From: Actinocorallia populi
GTDB taxonomy: Bacteria > Actinomycetota > Actinomycetes > Streptosporangiales > Streptosporangiaceae
DNA: 64,000 bases
Assembly (NCBI RefSeq): GCF_002995495.1
Contig: NZ_PVZV01000008.1
Span: 1-64,000, forward strand
Reading direction: 5' to 3'
In this document: one piece after another, positions 33,190 through 43,681 of the stretch
Position numbering within the stretch: position 1 is the stretch's first letter
How the letters are laid out: every line of letters begins with the position of its first letter
Translations under genes and position numbers: made by a program
Notes under the pieces: generated by a model
Seen by the model: only the letters and a program-made list of their open reading frames with translations
The model's database searches: none
What the model was told of the DNA's origin: nothing

Positions 33190-33228
33190 CCGGAAGGGGG
33201 GACGGCCCGGGGCCGTCTCCCCTTCCGG
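33190..33228 (+). terminator. nrdJ terminator
   Basis: An 18-bp stem with one G-U pair (33190-33207 with 33211-33228) and a three-base loop begins 15 bases after the nrdJ stop. Confidence 0.85.
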
Positions 33229-33307
33229 CGTGTCGGGGCCGCGGACGGGCGGCCGGTGCGGATATTCCGGTTGACCTTCCAGCGGATGGAAGGTGGAGGG
33301 TCGGTGC

Positions 33308-34219
33308 ATGGGCACGAGCGAGGAGTTGTTCACCATCGGGCAGCTCGCCCGCAGGACGGGGCTCGCGGCACGCACCATCAGGTTCTGGTCGGACCTGGGG
33401 GTGGTGCCGCCGGCCGGGCGGTCGGCGGGCGGTTACCGGCTCTACGACGTGGAGGCGGTGGCCCGGCTCGAGCTCGTCAGGACGTTGCGGGAACTGGGGC
33501 TGGGCCTCGACGCCGTCCGTGCCGTGCTGGCGCGCGGCACGACGGTGGCCGAGGTGGCCAGGACGCATGTCGCGGCGCTGGACGTGGAGATCCGGGTGCT
33601 GCGCCTGCGCCGGGCCGTGCTCAGCACGGTGGCCGCGCGTGAGAGCACGATCGAGGAGACGGTACTGATGCACAAGCTGGCGAGGCTGTCCGCGCGGGAG
33701 CGGCAGCAGCTGATCGACGACTTCCTGGCCGAGGTGGCCGAGGGGATCGACCCCGACGCGCCCGCCATGGGGATCGTCCGGAGCATGCGGCGGCTGCCCG
33801 CGGAGCTGCCGGACGACCCGGCGCCCGAGCAGGTCGACGCCTGGATCGAGCTGGGGGAGCTCGTCACCGACGAGGACTTCCGGCGGAAGGTCCGCTCCAT
33901 GGCGGTGGCGGGCGACGGCGACGCGGCCGGGGAGGCCGTCCCCGGACCCGACCACCGGCTGGTCCTCGAGCACGCCGGGCGGGCGCTGGCCGAGGGCGTC
34001 GACCCCGCCTCGGCGGCGGGACGGGAGGTCCTGGACCGCATCGTCGCCCCGGACACTCCGGCGGAGCACCGCGCCCGGATGCTGGAGCAGCTGGAGACGT
34101 TCACCGACGCCAGGGTCGAGCGCTACTGGCACCTGCTGGCGGTCGTCAACGGCGAGACCCCGGCTCCCGCGGCCGTCCCGGCCTTCGCGTGGCTGATCGC
34201 GGCGCTGCGGTCCCGGTAG
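33308..34219 (+). CDS. MerR family transcriptional regulator
   Basis: The 303-residue protein has a MerR winged HTH (FTIGQLARRTGLAARTIRFWSDLGVVPPAGRSAGGYRLY, residues about 8-46), followed by a coiled-coil dimerisation helix (about 85-115). A long C-terminal domain with no family cysteines follows; it presumably binds a ligand or protein. It stands alone between two strong terminators, so it has its own promoter. GGAGGG at 33294 points to ATG 33308; a GTG at 33293 is an alternative. Its target is unknown. Confidence 0.85.
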   Translation: MGTSEELFTIGQLARRTGLAARTIRFWSDLGVVPPAGRSAGGYRLYDVEAVARLELVRTLRELGLGLDAVRAVLARGTTVAEVARTHVAALDVEIRVLRLRRAVLSTVAARESTIEETVLMHKLARLSARERQQLIDDFLAEVAEGIDPDAPAMGIVRSMRRLPAELPDDPAPEQVDAWIELGELVTDEDFRRKVRSMAVAGDGDAAGEAVPGPDHRLVLEHAGRALAEGVDPASAAGREVLDRIVAPDTPAEHRARMLEQLETFTDARVERYWHLLAVVNGETPAPAAVPAFAWLIAALRSR

Positions 34220-34226
34220 CGCCCAA

Positions 34227-34269
34227 GGGCCGAAGGGGAGCCGGGGAGAGAGCGGCTCCCCTTCGGCCC
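34227..34269 (+). terminator. Terminator of the MerR gene
   Basis: A perfect 17-bp stem (34227-34243 with 34253-34269) encloses a 9-base loop directly after the stop. Confidence 0.9.
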
Positions 34270-34356
34270 GGGGCCGGCTGAGGACGGCCCCGGCGCACGC
34301 GTCGGCGGTTGCGTCGCGGCCGGAGGTTTCTGTCGTTTATTTTCAGAAAACAGACG

Positions 34357-34362
34357 TACACT
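34357..34362 (+). promoter_or_regulatory. -10 element of the LacI gene (leaderless)
   Basis: TACACT, six bases, then ATG 34369. The 25 bases upstream are AT-rich and hold the small dyad TTTTC-A-GAAAA (34340-34350), a possible operator; no clear -35. Confidence 0.5.
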
Positions 34363-34368
34363 TGCACG

Positions 34369-35415
34369 ATGGGTCATTCGACGGGGGACTCCGCCAGGAC
34401 ACGGCGCCTGGCCGAGGTCGCCAAGAAGGTCGGGGTCAGCGAGGCCACCGTGAGCCGGGTGCTGAACGGCAGGCCGGGCGTCTCGGACAGCACCAGGGCG
34501 GCGGTGCTCACCGCGCTCGACGTGCTGGGCTACGAGCGCCCCACCCAGCTGAGGGGGGAGCGGGCCCGGCTCGTCGGCCTGGTGCTGCCCGAACTGGGCA
34601 ACCCGATCTTCCCGGCGCTGGCCGAGGTGATCGGCGGCGCGCTCGCCCAGCAGGGCTTCACGCCCGTGCTGTGCACCCGGACGGCCGGCGGGCTGTCCGA
34701 GGCCGACTACGTCGACATGCTCGTCGACCAGCACGTGTCGGGCATGGTCTTCGCGGGCGGCCACTACGCCGAGACCGACTCGCCGCACGAGCACTATTTC
34801 CGGCTGATGGAGCTGGGGCTGCCGGTCGTCCTGGTGAACGCGGCGGTTCCCGACCTGGACTTCCCCAGGGTGTCCACCGACGACGCCGTGGCGGTGGAGC
34901 AGGCCTTCAACCATCTGGTCTCCCTGGGGCACGAGCGCATCGCGCTGCTGCTGGGGCCGCGGGACCACGTCCCCTCCCGGCGCAAGCTCGCCGCCTTCCG
35001 GGAGATCGCGGCGAGCACGGGCCTGGAGATCCACGAGAACGCGGTGGAGTACGCGATGTTCTCGATCGAGGGCGGCCGTTCGGTGATGTCCCGGATCATC
35101 GCGAACGGGTTCACCGGGGTGATCTGCGCGAGCGATGTGCTGGCGCTGGGCGCGATCCGCGCGGTCCGGCGGGCGGGGCTGTCGGTGCCGGAGGACCTGT
35201 CGGTCGTCGGGTTCGACGACTCGGCGTTCATCAACTGCACGCATCCGCCGCTGACGACGGTCAGGCAGCCGATCGAGGCCATGGGGCGGGCCGCCGTCAC
35301 GATGCTCGTCAACCGGATGGAACGCCGCGCCGTGGCGGGGGAGGAACTCCTCTACGAGCCCGAGCTGGTGGTGCGCGGTTCCACCGCGCCCGTCCGCGCC
35401 TTGCCTGTTACGTAA
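34369..35415 (+). CDS. LacI family transcriptional regulator
   Basis: The 348-residue repressor has the LacI headpiece (RLAEVAKKVGVSEATVSRVLNGRPGVSDSTRAAVLTALDVLGY, about 13-55) and a periplasmic-binding-protein-like effector domain (VGLVLPELGNPIF ... GFDDSAFINCTHPPLTTVRQP). It lies upstream of a sugar ABC transporter and alpha-glucosidase operon in the same direction and is the likely repressor, released by an alpha-glucoside. A palindrome in front of the transporter genes is the probable operator. ATG 34369 sits six bases after a -10 hexamer, so the mRNA is probably leaderless; extending the frame upstream adds 20 unconvincing residues. Confidence 0.9.
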   Translation: MGHSTGDSARTRRLAEVAKKVGVSEATVSRVLNGRPGVSDSTRAAVLTALDVLGYERPTQLRGERARLVGLVLPELGNPIFPALAEVIGGALAQQGFTPVLCTRTAGGLSEADYVDMLVDQHVSGMVFAGGHYAETDSPHEHYFRLMELGLPVVLVNAAVPDLDFPRVSTDDAVAVEQAFNHLVSLGHERIALLLGPRDHVPSRRKLAAFREIAASTGLEIHENAVEYAMFSIEGGRSVMSRIIANGFTGVICASDVLALGAIRAVRRAGLSVPEDLSVVGFDDSAFINCTHPPLTTVRQPIEAMGRAAVTMLVNRMERRAVAGEELLYEPELVVRGSTAPVRALPVT

Positions 35416-35454
35416 TCGTGACACATGTTTTTCGGCGTTGAGTCTGATTCTTGC

Positions 35455-35488
35455 GAAAGCCGTCGGCCCGTCAGGGCCGGCGGCTTTC
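35455..35488 (+). terminator. Terminator of the LacI gene
   Basis: A 15-bp stem with one G-U pair (35455-35469 with 35474-35488), GTCA loop and TGCTTCTG tail. It isolates the regulator gene from the transporter operon. Confidence 0.85.
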
Positions 35489-35538
35489 TGCTTCTGCCAG
35501 GGGTTTTGTCGAGGAGGCGCGTTCTGGCGATCTAGTGT

Positions 35539-35550
35539 CGCAAATTTGCG
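35539..35550. promoter_or_regulatory. Probable LacI operator
   Basis: CGCAAATTTGCG is a perfect 12-bp palindrome with CG at its outer ends and an AT centre, 16 bases upstream of the -35 of the transporter promoter. LacI-family operators often have this form. Confidence 0.55.
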
Positions 35551-35566
35551 TAGATCTGTTCATCTA

Positions 35567-35595
35567 TTGCCATGAGATGTAAGTCTCTGTATGTT
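35567..35595 (+). promoter_or_regulatory. Promoter of the sugar transporter operon
   Basis: TTGCCA (35567-35572) and TATGTT (35590-35595) are 17 bases apart; transcription would start near 35602 and ATG 35624 follows AGGAGGAA. Confidence 0.6.
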
Positions 35596-35623
35596 CCTCG
35601 CAGTCGCCCCCCAGGAGGAACCG

Positions 35624-37012
35624 ATGAGAGTCCGCCCCATGGCGGTGCTGCTGTCCGCGGCGCTCGCCCTGACCGCCGCCGCGTGTGGTGCCAAGTCCAG
35701 CGAGAAGGACGACGCCGGGCCCGGCCCGGCGATGGAGAGCGCGGGACCGCTGGACCCGAACGTCAAGGTGTCCATCACCGTCGGCTGCCAGCCGCCCAAG
35801 ACGGCCAAGGGGCAGCGCGCGGACTGGGACGCCGACGTTCAGGCGTTCCAGGCGAAGTACCCGAACATCACGATCGTCAGCAAGGACGCGTTCCCCTGCA
35901 TCGTGCCCGAGACGTTCCAGGCCAAGCTGGCGGGCGGGCAGATGGAGAACGTCTTCTACGTCTACTACACGGACACGCAGAAGATCATCAAGAACCGGCA
36001 GGCCGCCGACATCACCCCTTACGTGAGCGGCATGAAGAGCGTCAAGGACGTCAACCCCCTGTTCCTGGAGGCGTTCAAGGACGGCGACCGGGTCTACGGC
36101 CTGCCGCGCAAGGCGTACACCACGGGAATGGTCTACAACCGCAGGCTCTTCACCCAGGCCGGCCTGGACCCCGACGCCCCGCCCACGACCTGGGCCGAGG
36201 TGCGCGAGGCAGCCAAGAAGATCTCCGCGCTCGGCGAGGGCTACGTCGGATACGGCGAGTACAGCGCCGGGAACACCGGCGGCTGGCACTTCACCTCCGA
36301 GCTCTACGGCCGCGGCGGCGACATCCTGACCCCCGACGGGACCAAGGCCGCGTTCAACGGCGCGGAGGGCCGCGCCGTCCTGCAGACCCTCAAGGACATG
36401 CGCTGGACCGACGACTCCATGGGGACCAAGCAGCTCCACCGCTGGGAGGACCTCATGCGCATGATGGGCTCGGGCAAGCTCGGCATGATGGTCGCCGCCC
36501 CCGACGTCGCGGTCGAGGTGTTCAACAACTTCGGCGCCGAGATCGAGGACATCGGCGCCACCACGCTGCCGGAGGCGCGGGCGTCGCTCCTCGGCGGCGA
36601 CGGCTACATGATCAACCCCAAGTCCACCCCGGACCAGATCAAGGCCGCCATGTTGTGGCTGGAGTTCCACGAGCTCACCCCCGGCGAGGGCCAGTTCAAC
36701 CACGAGCGGTCGAAGGCCGGCGGCCGTCCGGTCGGCGTCCCGGAGAACATCCTGTGGGGCGACAACGCCAGCGGCCGCAAGGAGCGGGAGCTGCGCAAGG
36801 AGTTCGCGACGGTGCCCGTCGAGAACTTCGCGCCGTACGAGACCGGCTCGCCGAACATCCGGCCGAAGGTCGAGCCCCCGCACGCGCAGGAGATCTACGC
36901 GATCCTCGACACCGCGATGTCGGCGGTGCTCACCCGCGAGGACGCCGACATCGACGAGCTTCTCGGTGACGCCGAGAAGAAGGTCAACGCCCTGCTGCTG
37001 CGCACCAAGTGA
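35624..37012 (+). CDS. Sugar ABC transporter substrate-binding lipoprotein
   Basis: The 462-residue protein has a lipoprotein signal with lipobox LTAAAC (C21) and a family-1 (maltose-type) solute-binding fold. It should capture an alpha-glucoside outside the cell and deliver it to the two permeases encoded next. The segment GLPRKAYTTGMVYNRRLFTQAGLD (about 153-176) is characteristic. ATG 35624 follows AGGAGGAA; an earlier in-frame ATG at 35591 lies within the -10 and is not the start. The gene leads the operon and a hairpin behind it may lower downstream expression. Confidence 0.9.
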   Translation: MRVRPMAVLLSAALALTAAACGAKSSEKDDAGPGPAMESAGPLDPNVKVSITVGCQPPKTAKGQRADWDADVQAFQAKYPNITIVSKDAFPCIVPETFQAKLAGGQMENVFYVYYTDTQKIIKNRQAADITPYVSGMKSVKDVNPLFLEAFKDGDRVYGLPRKAYTTGMVYNRRLFTQAGLDPDAPPTTWAEVREAAKKISALGEGYVGYGEYSAGNTGGWHFTSELYGRGGDILTPDGTKAAFNGAEGRAVLQTLKDMRWTDDSMGTKQLHRWEDLMRMMGSGKLGMMVAAPDVAVEVFNNFGAEIEDIGATTLPEARASLLGGDGYMINPKSTPDQIKAAMLWLEFHELTPGEGQFNHERSKAGGRPVGVPENILWGDNASGRKERELRKEFATVPVENFAPYETGSPNIRPKVEPPHAQEIYAILDTAMSAVLTREDADIDELLGDAEKKVNALLLRTK

Positions 37013-37020
37013 ACCCCCGC

Positions 37021-37048
37021 CCGGAGGCGTTCCATGGGACGCCTCCGG
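37021..37048 (+). terminator. Intra-operon hairpin after the binding-protein gene
   Basis: A 10-bp stem (37021-37030 with 37039-37048), extendable by an inner TCC/GGG pairing, lies nine bases after the binding-protein stop and before the permease gene. It is probably a partial terminator or an mRNA-stabilising structure that favours the binding protein over the permeases. Confidence 0.55.
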
Positions 37049-37070
37049 GCCTCCGACCGTGAGGATTTCG

Positions 37071-37976
37071 ATGGCAGTTCCCCAGACCCGCGCGGCGAAG
37101 GGCCGGCGGTTCGGGATCATCGCGCGACGGAACATCACCGCCTACGGGTTCCTGAGCGGTGCGCTGATCTGTTTCGCGTTGTTCTCCTGGTACCCGATGT
37201 TCCGCGAGGTCGTGCTCTCCTTCCAGGAGAACAACTTCGTCGACCCGCCCGTCTGGGTGGGACTCGAGAACTTCAAGTCGGTGTTCCAGGATCCGGCGTT
37301 CAAGTCCGCCTGGGTGAACACCGGGGTCTTCACCCTGCTGGCACTGCTCGTCGGCTATGTGATCCCGTTCATGACCGCCCTGGTACTGAACGAGCTGCGC
37401 CACGCCCGCGGCTACCTCAGATTCGTGGTCTACCTTCCGGTGATGCTGCCGCCGGCGGTCTCGGTGCTGCTGTTCAAATGGTTCTACGACCCGGGACCCG
37501 GCCTGTTCAACCAGGTCCTCGGCCTGGTGCATCTGCCCGGGCTGAGCTGGCTGGACTCGACCGACACCGCGCTGATCTCGCTGGTCATCGTGTCGACCTG
37601 GATGAACCTGGGCAGCGGCACGCTGATCTACCTGGCCGCGCTGCAGACCGTCCCGAGCGAGCTGTACGAGGCCGCCGAGCTGGACGGCGCCGGCGTGTTC
37701 CGCCGGATCCGGCACGTCACCATCCCGCAGACCCGGCTGATCCTGCTGGTCATGCTGCTTCTGCAGGTCATCGCGACGATGCAGGTCTTCATCGAGCCGT
37801 ACCTGCTCACCGGAGGCGGCCCGGAGGACGCGACGGTCACCGTCGTCTACCTCATGTACCAGTACGCCTTCAACTTCGGGAACTTCGGCGGCGGCAGCGC
37901 CCTCGGACTGATGCTCATGATCGTCCTCATGGTCTTCTCCGCCGTCTACCTGCGCGTCTCGCGCGACAACACGTAG
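37071..37976 (+). CDS. Sugar ABC transporter permease (MalF/LacF-type)
   Basis: The 301-residue membrane protein has about six helices beginning near residue 25 and the EAA loop YEAAELDGAGVFRRIRHVTIP (about 201-221), which docks the ATPase. It forms half of the transmembrane channel. ATG 37071 follows GAGGA; no ABC ATPase is encoded in the operon, as usual for actinomycete sugar importers that share MsiK. Confidence 0.9.
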   Translation: MAVPQTRAAKGRRFGIIARRNITAYGFLSGALICFALFSWYPMFREVVLSFQENNFVDPPVWVGLENFKSVFQDPAFKSAWVNTGVFTLLALLVGYVIPFMTALVLNELRHARGYLRFVVYLPVMLPPAVSVLLFKWFYDPGPGLFNQVLGLVHLPGLSWLDSTDTALISLVIVSTWMNLGSGTLIYLAALQTVPSELYEAAELDGAGVFRRIRHVTIPQTRLILLVMLLLQVIATMQVFIEPYLLTGGGPEDATVTVVYLMYQYAFNFGNFGGGSALGLMLMIVLMVFSAVYLRVSRDNT

Positions 37977-37986
37977 GAACGCCACG

Positions 37987-38949
37987 ATGCCGCATCCCAC
38001 CGCCACCCGCCCGCCGGAGAAGGCGCCGCAGAAGGGCCCCGCGCCCGGCAGGCGCGCGCGCAGGCCGTTCCCCTCGACGCACCGGACCGTCCTGTCGCCC
38101 TACCAGCTCAACACCCGCTGGGGCCGACGCGCCTACTGGGCCGTCCTGACGTTCATCGTGATGCTGTTCACCGCCGTCTTCGTGTTCCCCTTCTACTGGA
38201 TGGTGACGGGGGCCATGAAGACGGGCGAGGAGTTCGCCCAGATCCCGCCCACCTACACGCCTCCCCGGTTCACGCTGGAGAACTACGTGGAGGCGTGGAA
38301 CCTGATGAACCTCGACAGGTTCCTCGGCAACACCCTCTTCTACGCGTTCGGGGCCTGGGCGTTCGCGCTGGCCTTCGACGTCGCGGCCGCCTACGCGCTG
38401 TCGAAGCTGCGCCCGTTCTTCGGCAACGTGATCCTGCTGATGATGCTGGCCACGCTGATGATCCCGCCGACCGTCCTGCTGCTGCCGATGTACCTGACGG
38501 TCAAGGACGTGCCGATCGTCAACCTGGACCTGCTGAACACCCCGTGGGCCATCTGGCTCCCCGCGGTGGCCAACGGGTTCAACATCTTCCTGCTCAAACG
38601 GTTCTTCGACTCGGTGCCGGCCGACCTGCTGGAGGCCGCGCAACTCGACGGAGCCTCGGCGCTGCGCATCCTGTGGTCGGTCATCCTGCCGGTCTCGCGC
38701 CCGATCCTGGGCGTGGTGTCGATCTTCACCGTGGTCAACGTGTGGCGCGACTTCGTGTGGCCGCTCCTGGTGCTCCAGGAGCAGGACAAGATGACCATCA
38801 GCGTCGGCATCACCTCCCTGTCGGCGAACACCCCGCAGAACGTCCTCGTCGCCGCGCTGGTGATCGCGTCCCTTCCGACGATCATCGTCTTCTTCATCTT
38901 CCAGCGGCACATCATGGTCGGCCTCACCGCCGGAGGCCTCAAGGGCTGA
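37987..38949 (+). CDS. Sugar ABC transporter permease (MalG/LacG-type)
   Basis: The 320-residue second permease has a long basic cytoplasmic N-terminus (1-45), about six helices, and the EAA loop LEAAQLDGASALRILWSVILP (about 219-239). It starts 11 bases after the first permease, so they are co-transcribed. It pairs with the preceding permease; the ATPase is supplied from elsewhere. Confidence 0.9.
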   Translation: MPHPTATRPPEKAPQKGPAPGRRARRPFPSTHRTVLSPYQLNTRWGRRAYWAVLTFIVMLFTAVFVFPFYWMVTGAMKTGEEFAQIPPTYTPPRFTLENYVEAWNLMNLDRFLGNTLFYAFGAWAFALAFDVAAAYALSKLRPFFGNVILLMMLATLMIPPTVLLLPMYLTVKDVPIVNLDLLNTPWAIWLPAVANGFNIFLLKRFFDSVPADLLEAAQLDGASALRILWSVILPVSRPILGVVSIFTVVNVWRDFVWPLLVLQEQDKMTISVGITSLSANTPQNVLVAALVIASLPTIIVFFIFQRHIMVGLTAGGLKG

Positions 38950-38994
38950 CCGGCCCGGCCACTTCTCTCACTCGACTTCAAGGAGCGCTGCAGC

Positions 38995-40545
<1,551 letters not shown>

Positions 40546-40574
40546 CGCGGGCCGCCGCCGTTCCGGACGGGCCG

Positions 40575-41441
40575 TCAGACGACCGGACGGCCCTGGCGCA
40601 TGCGGCGGCGGAAGTCCCACAGGTAGAGGTTGAAGGGGAACTCGCGGGCCGCGGCGGGCATGACGCGGTTGACGGCGGCGGCGAGGCGGACGTAGCGATC
40701 GAGGAGGAACTGGGAGCGGCGGTTCCACTTCAGGCCCAGCAGGTCGCGGAACTCCTGGGGGAGGAAGCCCGCGGTCAGGAAGAGCATGAAGGGGCCGAAG
40801 AGCCGCTGCACGGGGGAGGGCAGGAAGCCCAGGGTGGCGAGGTCGTGCAGGAACTCGCGGGTGTAGTCGTCGACCTCGAGCTTCTTGACCTCTTCGTTCC
40901 AGTAGGCGTCGAATGCCTCGAGGTCGGCCGGCCACATGTCGGGGGAGACCTGGAGGGTCGTGGCGAACCGGGCGGAGTGCCGGTAGAAGGCGGCCCAGTC
41001 GTCGCGGCCCAGCGGGAGGTCCAGCGCCTTGGCGAGGTCCACGGCTCCCCGGTAGAGGCAGGCGGCCACCCACAGCTGCAGGTCGGGCGAGAAGGCGTTG
41101 TACTTGACCGCCGCGCCGGGCTCGGAGTGGACCTGGCGGTGGGAGCGGTTGACCTCCTGGCGCAGGTACTCCCGCTCGGCCGCGGTGCCGTTGCTGGCCA
41201 CGGCCAGGAAGGTGAGGGTGGTGCGGCCCCGTTTGATCGGGTGCTTGTCGAGCCGGCCGGTCTCCACCTTGCTCTCGGCGACGCCGTAGCCGACCTTGAT
41301 GTTGGAGAGCTGCATGAGCACGTTGGACATGGCAAGGGAGAGCGCGAACCAGTTCAGGGTGTCCCGGGCCACCCTGGGGACGGGTTCGTCCTGGAAGGTC
41401 TTGTGCCGCTCGGGGGGCGGGGGAGCCACTGCGCTCGTCAT
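40575..41441 (-). CDS. MpaB-family oxygenase (DUF2236), latex-clearing-protein-related
   Basis: The 288-residue protein matches the MpaB/DUF2236 family of heme b-containing oxygenases (MpaB cleaves a farnesyl chain, Lcp cleaves rubber). Family positions visible include GRTTLTFLAVASNGTAAEREYLRQEVNRSHRQVH (histidines at about 104-108), the Y-N-AF-S motif (YNAFSPDLQLWVA) and ARFATTLQVSP. The substrate is unknown. ATG 41441 is chosen; an in-frame TTG-type extension upstream is unlikely. It faces away from the TerD gene across a region with a palindrome. Confidence 0.8.
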   Translation of the reverse strand: MTSAVAPPPPERHKTFQDEPVPRVARDTLNWFALSLAMSNVLMQLSNIKVGYGVAESKVETGRLDKHPIKRGRTTLTFLAVASNGTAAEREYLRQEVNRSHRQVHSEPGAAVKYNAFSPDLQLWVAACLYRGAVDLAKALDLPLGRDDWAAFYRHSARFATTLQVSPDMWPADLEAFDAYWNEEVKKLEVDDYTREFLHDLATLGFLPSPVQRLFGPFMLFLTAGFLPQEFRDLLGLKWNRRSQFLLDRYVRLAAAVNRVMPAAAREFPFNLYLWDFRRRMRQGRPVV

Positions 41442-41722
41442 GGGGGGCCTCACTTCATGCGCGGGGTGGGTGCGCCGTAGGATCTCGTCCAAGGTGGCAT
41501 AAGTAATCAGTTACTTTCAACATGTCCCGCATCACAGAGATCGCTCCGGGGCGGGGTGTCGTTACGGAAGTACCGGAAGAAGAGCGCGTACGATGCACAT
41601 CGAAGGCGCGGGATCGTGCATGGCGCGCTTCGGTTCCGGGCTCGACAGAGGGGGCGTGGGTGTCCGCGCCCCCTGCTCTCTTTCCGCTCTCCGTGATCCC
41701 GCCCTCGCCACTGGAGCCCGCG
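41442..41722. other. Divergent control region between the MpaB-family and TerD-type genes
   Basis: The 281 bases contain the palindrome at 41501-41516 and a TACGAT hexamer at 41589-41594 that could be a -10 for the TerD gene. An open frame runs through it into the TerD gene but the family start lies at 41723. Confidence 0.45.
41501..41516. promoter_or_regulatory. Palindromic operator-like site
   Basis: AAGTAA (41501-41506) and TTACTT (41511-41516) are perfect arms around TCAG. The shape fits a TetR-family operator; its regulator is not next to it. It is 60 bases upstream of the MpaB-family start. Confidence 0.55.
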
Positions 41723-42907
41723 ATGCAGCTTCCCAAAGGAGCCAACGCCCCCGTCCCCGCGTCCTCGGTACGGGTGGAGCTGAGCTGGGAGTCCGGTCCC
41801 GACGCCGACGCCACCGCCCTCCTGCTCGCCGGCGGACGGGTCCGCGGCGACGGCGACATGGTCTTCTACAACCAGCCCGCGCACCCGTCCGGAGCCGTCC
41901 GGCACGAGGGCAAGCGGCAGGTGCCCGGCGGAGGGTGGGTGGACGCCCTGCTCGTCGACCTCGCCCGGGTCGAGGCCGGGATCGACACGATCGCCGTGGT
42001 CGCCTCGGCGGACGGCGGGCCCTTCGGCCGGTACCGGGGCCTGCACATCCGGGTGCTGGACGCCGGGAGCGGCACCGAGATCGCCCGCTTCGACCCGTCC
42101 GACGCCACCACCGAGACCGCCTTCGTGCTCGGCGAGCTCTACCGGCGGCAGGACGCGTGGAAGTTCCGCGCCGTCGGCCAGGGCTACGACACCGGGCTGG
42201 CCGGGCTGGCCACCGACTTCGGCATCACCGTGGAGGAGGCGCCGCAGCCCCCGCCGCCGCCTCCCGTGAGCCTGCAGAAGATCACGCTGACGAAGCGCGA
42301 GCCCTCGGTGTCGCTGACCAAGCGCGGCGCGACGTCCGGGGCGATGCGGGTCAACCTCAACTGGACGGCCCAGAGCGCCGCCGCGCCGCGCAAGGGCAGG
42401 TTCCCCTCCCTGGGCCTCACCCGCCGGCTCGACCTCGACCTGTGCTGCATGTGGGAGCTGCGGGACGGCCGGAAGGGCATGATCGACCCGCTGGCCAGGA
42501 GCTTCGGCGCGTTCGGCGAGCCGCCGTACGTGCTGCTGGACGCCGACGACCGCACCGGGGCGCGGACCGAGGGCGAGAACCTCACCATCAACCTCGACCA
42601 CGGCCCCGAGTTCCGGCGGCTGCTGGTGCTGGCCGTGATCTACGAGGGCGCCGAGAGCTTCGCCGGGCTGAACGCCACCGCGACCCTCCACCCGCAGGGG
42701 GGCGCGCCGATCGAGATGTTCCTCGACGAGTGCGACCGCCCCCGCGCCCGGACGGCGGTGATCGCGCGGATCGACAACGTCGACGGCGAGCTGGTCGTCA
42801 CCCGCGAGGGCCGCTACTTCGCCGACGAGGGGCGCAAGGGCGGCAAGCAGCTCGCGGACGAGGCCTACGGCTGGGGTTTTCGCTGGACGGTCGGCCGCGG
42901 CAAGTAG
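41723..42907 (+). CDS. TerD-family (tellurium resistance / calcium-binding stress) protein, two domains
   Basis: The 394-residue protein has an N-terminal TerD domain (residues 1-170, [23 protein letters not shown]..., [17 protein letters not shown]). A proline run at about residue 178 leads to a second TerD-like region from about 190 ([29 protein letters not shown]... [35 protein letters not shown]). Such proteins bind calcium through acidic loops and occur in stress (ter) systems. ATG 41723 follows GGAG and starts at the family N-terminus. It stands apart from other ter genes, so its partners are unknown. Confidence 0.85.
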   Translation: MQLPKGANAPVPASSVRVELSWESGPDADATALLLAGGRVRGDGDMVFYNQPAHPSGAVRHEGKRQVPGGGWVDALLVDLARVEAGIDTIAVVASADGGPFGRYRGLHIRVLDAGSGTEIARFDPSDATTETAFVLGELYRRQDAWKFRAVGQGYDTGLAGLATDFGITVEEAPQPPPPPPVSLQKITLTKREPSVSLTKRGATSGAMRVNLNWTAQSAAAPRKGRFPSLGLTRRLDLDLCCMWELRDGRKGMIDPLARSFGAFGEPPYVLLDADDRTGARTEGENLTINLDHGPEFRRLLVLAVIYEGAESFAGLNATATLHPQGGAPIEMFLDECDRPRARTAVIARIDNVDGELVVTREGRYFADEGRKGGKQLADEAYGWGFRWTVGRGK

Positions 42908-42910
42908 CCT
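42905..42910 (+). promoter_or_regulatory. -10 element of the RNase HII gene (leaderless)
   Basis: TAGCCT, six bases, then ATG 42917; CTGGAC at 42883-42888 is a possible -35 (16 bases). The -10 straddles the TerD stop codon. Confidence 0.45.
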
Positions 42911-42916
42911 GCATCC

Positions 42917-43633
42917 ATGGTTGCCGTTCCGGAGCCCGACGCCTGCGCGGGTTATGCGATCGAGGAGACGTTGCGGGCGGCCGGCGCCGTCCGGATCGCC
43001 GGGGTGGACGAGGTCGGCCGGGGCGCCTGGGCCGGGCCGGTCACGGTGTGCGCGGCGGTCGCCGACTTCAGCGAGCCGCCCGTGCTGCGGCGCCCGCGCC
43101 GGCCGGTCCGCCTCACCGACTCCAAGCTGCTGAGCGCCGCCCACCGGGAGGCGTTCGCCGAACTGCTGCCCGGCTGGCTGCACTCCCACGCGATCGGGGA
43201 GGCGAGCGCGGCGGAGATCGACGAGCTGGGCATGACCGGGGCGCTGCGGCTGGCGGCGGTGCGCGCCCTGGAGGCCCTCCCGGAACGGCCGGACGCGGTC
43301 ATCCTGGACGGCAAGCACGACTTCCTCGGCGCCCCCTGGCGGGTGCGCACCGAGATCAAGGCCGACCGGACCTGCGTCTCGGTAGCGGCGGCGTCCGTCC
43401 TGGCGAAGGTGCACCGGGACCGCCGCATGGCCGGCCTGCCGGGCTGCGACGCCTACGGGTTCGACGAATGCGCCGGTTACCCCTCGCCCCGGCACCAGGA
43501 GGCACTGGAAAGGCTCGGACCCACCGAGCACCACCGCCTCTCCTGGTCCTACCTGGACGACCTGCCGCGCTGGCGGCACCTGCGCAAACACCGCGACCCG
43601 CGTGCCGGAGAGGGCCAGCTGAGCCTGATGTGA
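42917..43633 (+). CDS. rnhB: Ribonuclease HII
   Basis: The 238-residue enzyme removes ribonucleotides and RNA from DNA-RNA hybrids. Catalytic motifs are [13 protein letters not shown] (about 25-37) with D and E, the acidic ILDGKHDF (about 133-140), and [24 protein letters not shown] with the family K-D-x(9)-S-I-x-A-K-x-x-R-D signature, then [10 protein letters not shown]. It acts in the cytoplasm during replication and repair. Start ATG 42917 sits at a leaderless-type spacing from a -10. Confidence 0.95.
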   Translation: MVAVPEPDACAGYAIEETLRAAGAVRIAGVDEVGRGAWAGPVTVCAAVADFSEPPVLRRPRRPVRLTDSKLLSAAHREAFAELLPGWLHSHAIGEASAAEIDELGMTGALRLAAVRALEALPERPDAVILDGKHDFLGAPWRVRTEIKADRTCVSVAAASVLAKVHRDRRMAGLPGCDAYGFDECAGYPSPRHQEALERLGPTEHHRLSWSYLDDLPRWRHLRKHRDPRAGEGQLSLM

Positions 43634-43681
43634 GGCTCGGGGCCGCGCGGCGGGCGTTGCAGCACGGCCCCGGCCGAGCCT
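43633..43681 (+). terminator. Probable terminator after rnhB
   Basis: AGGCTC (43633-43638) pairs with GAGCCT (43676-43681) and GGGGCCG (43639-43645) with CGGCCCC (43665-43671), leaving a bulge and a long loop. The terminator is less regular than the others here. Confidence 0.45.

Noticed and set aside
30289-33378. Very long open frame antisense to nrdJ (over 1000 codons)
   Set aside because: High GC third positions keep opposite frames open; the nrdJ frame has clear catalytic motifs and the antisense product is repetitive and shows no family.
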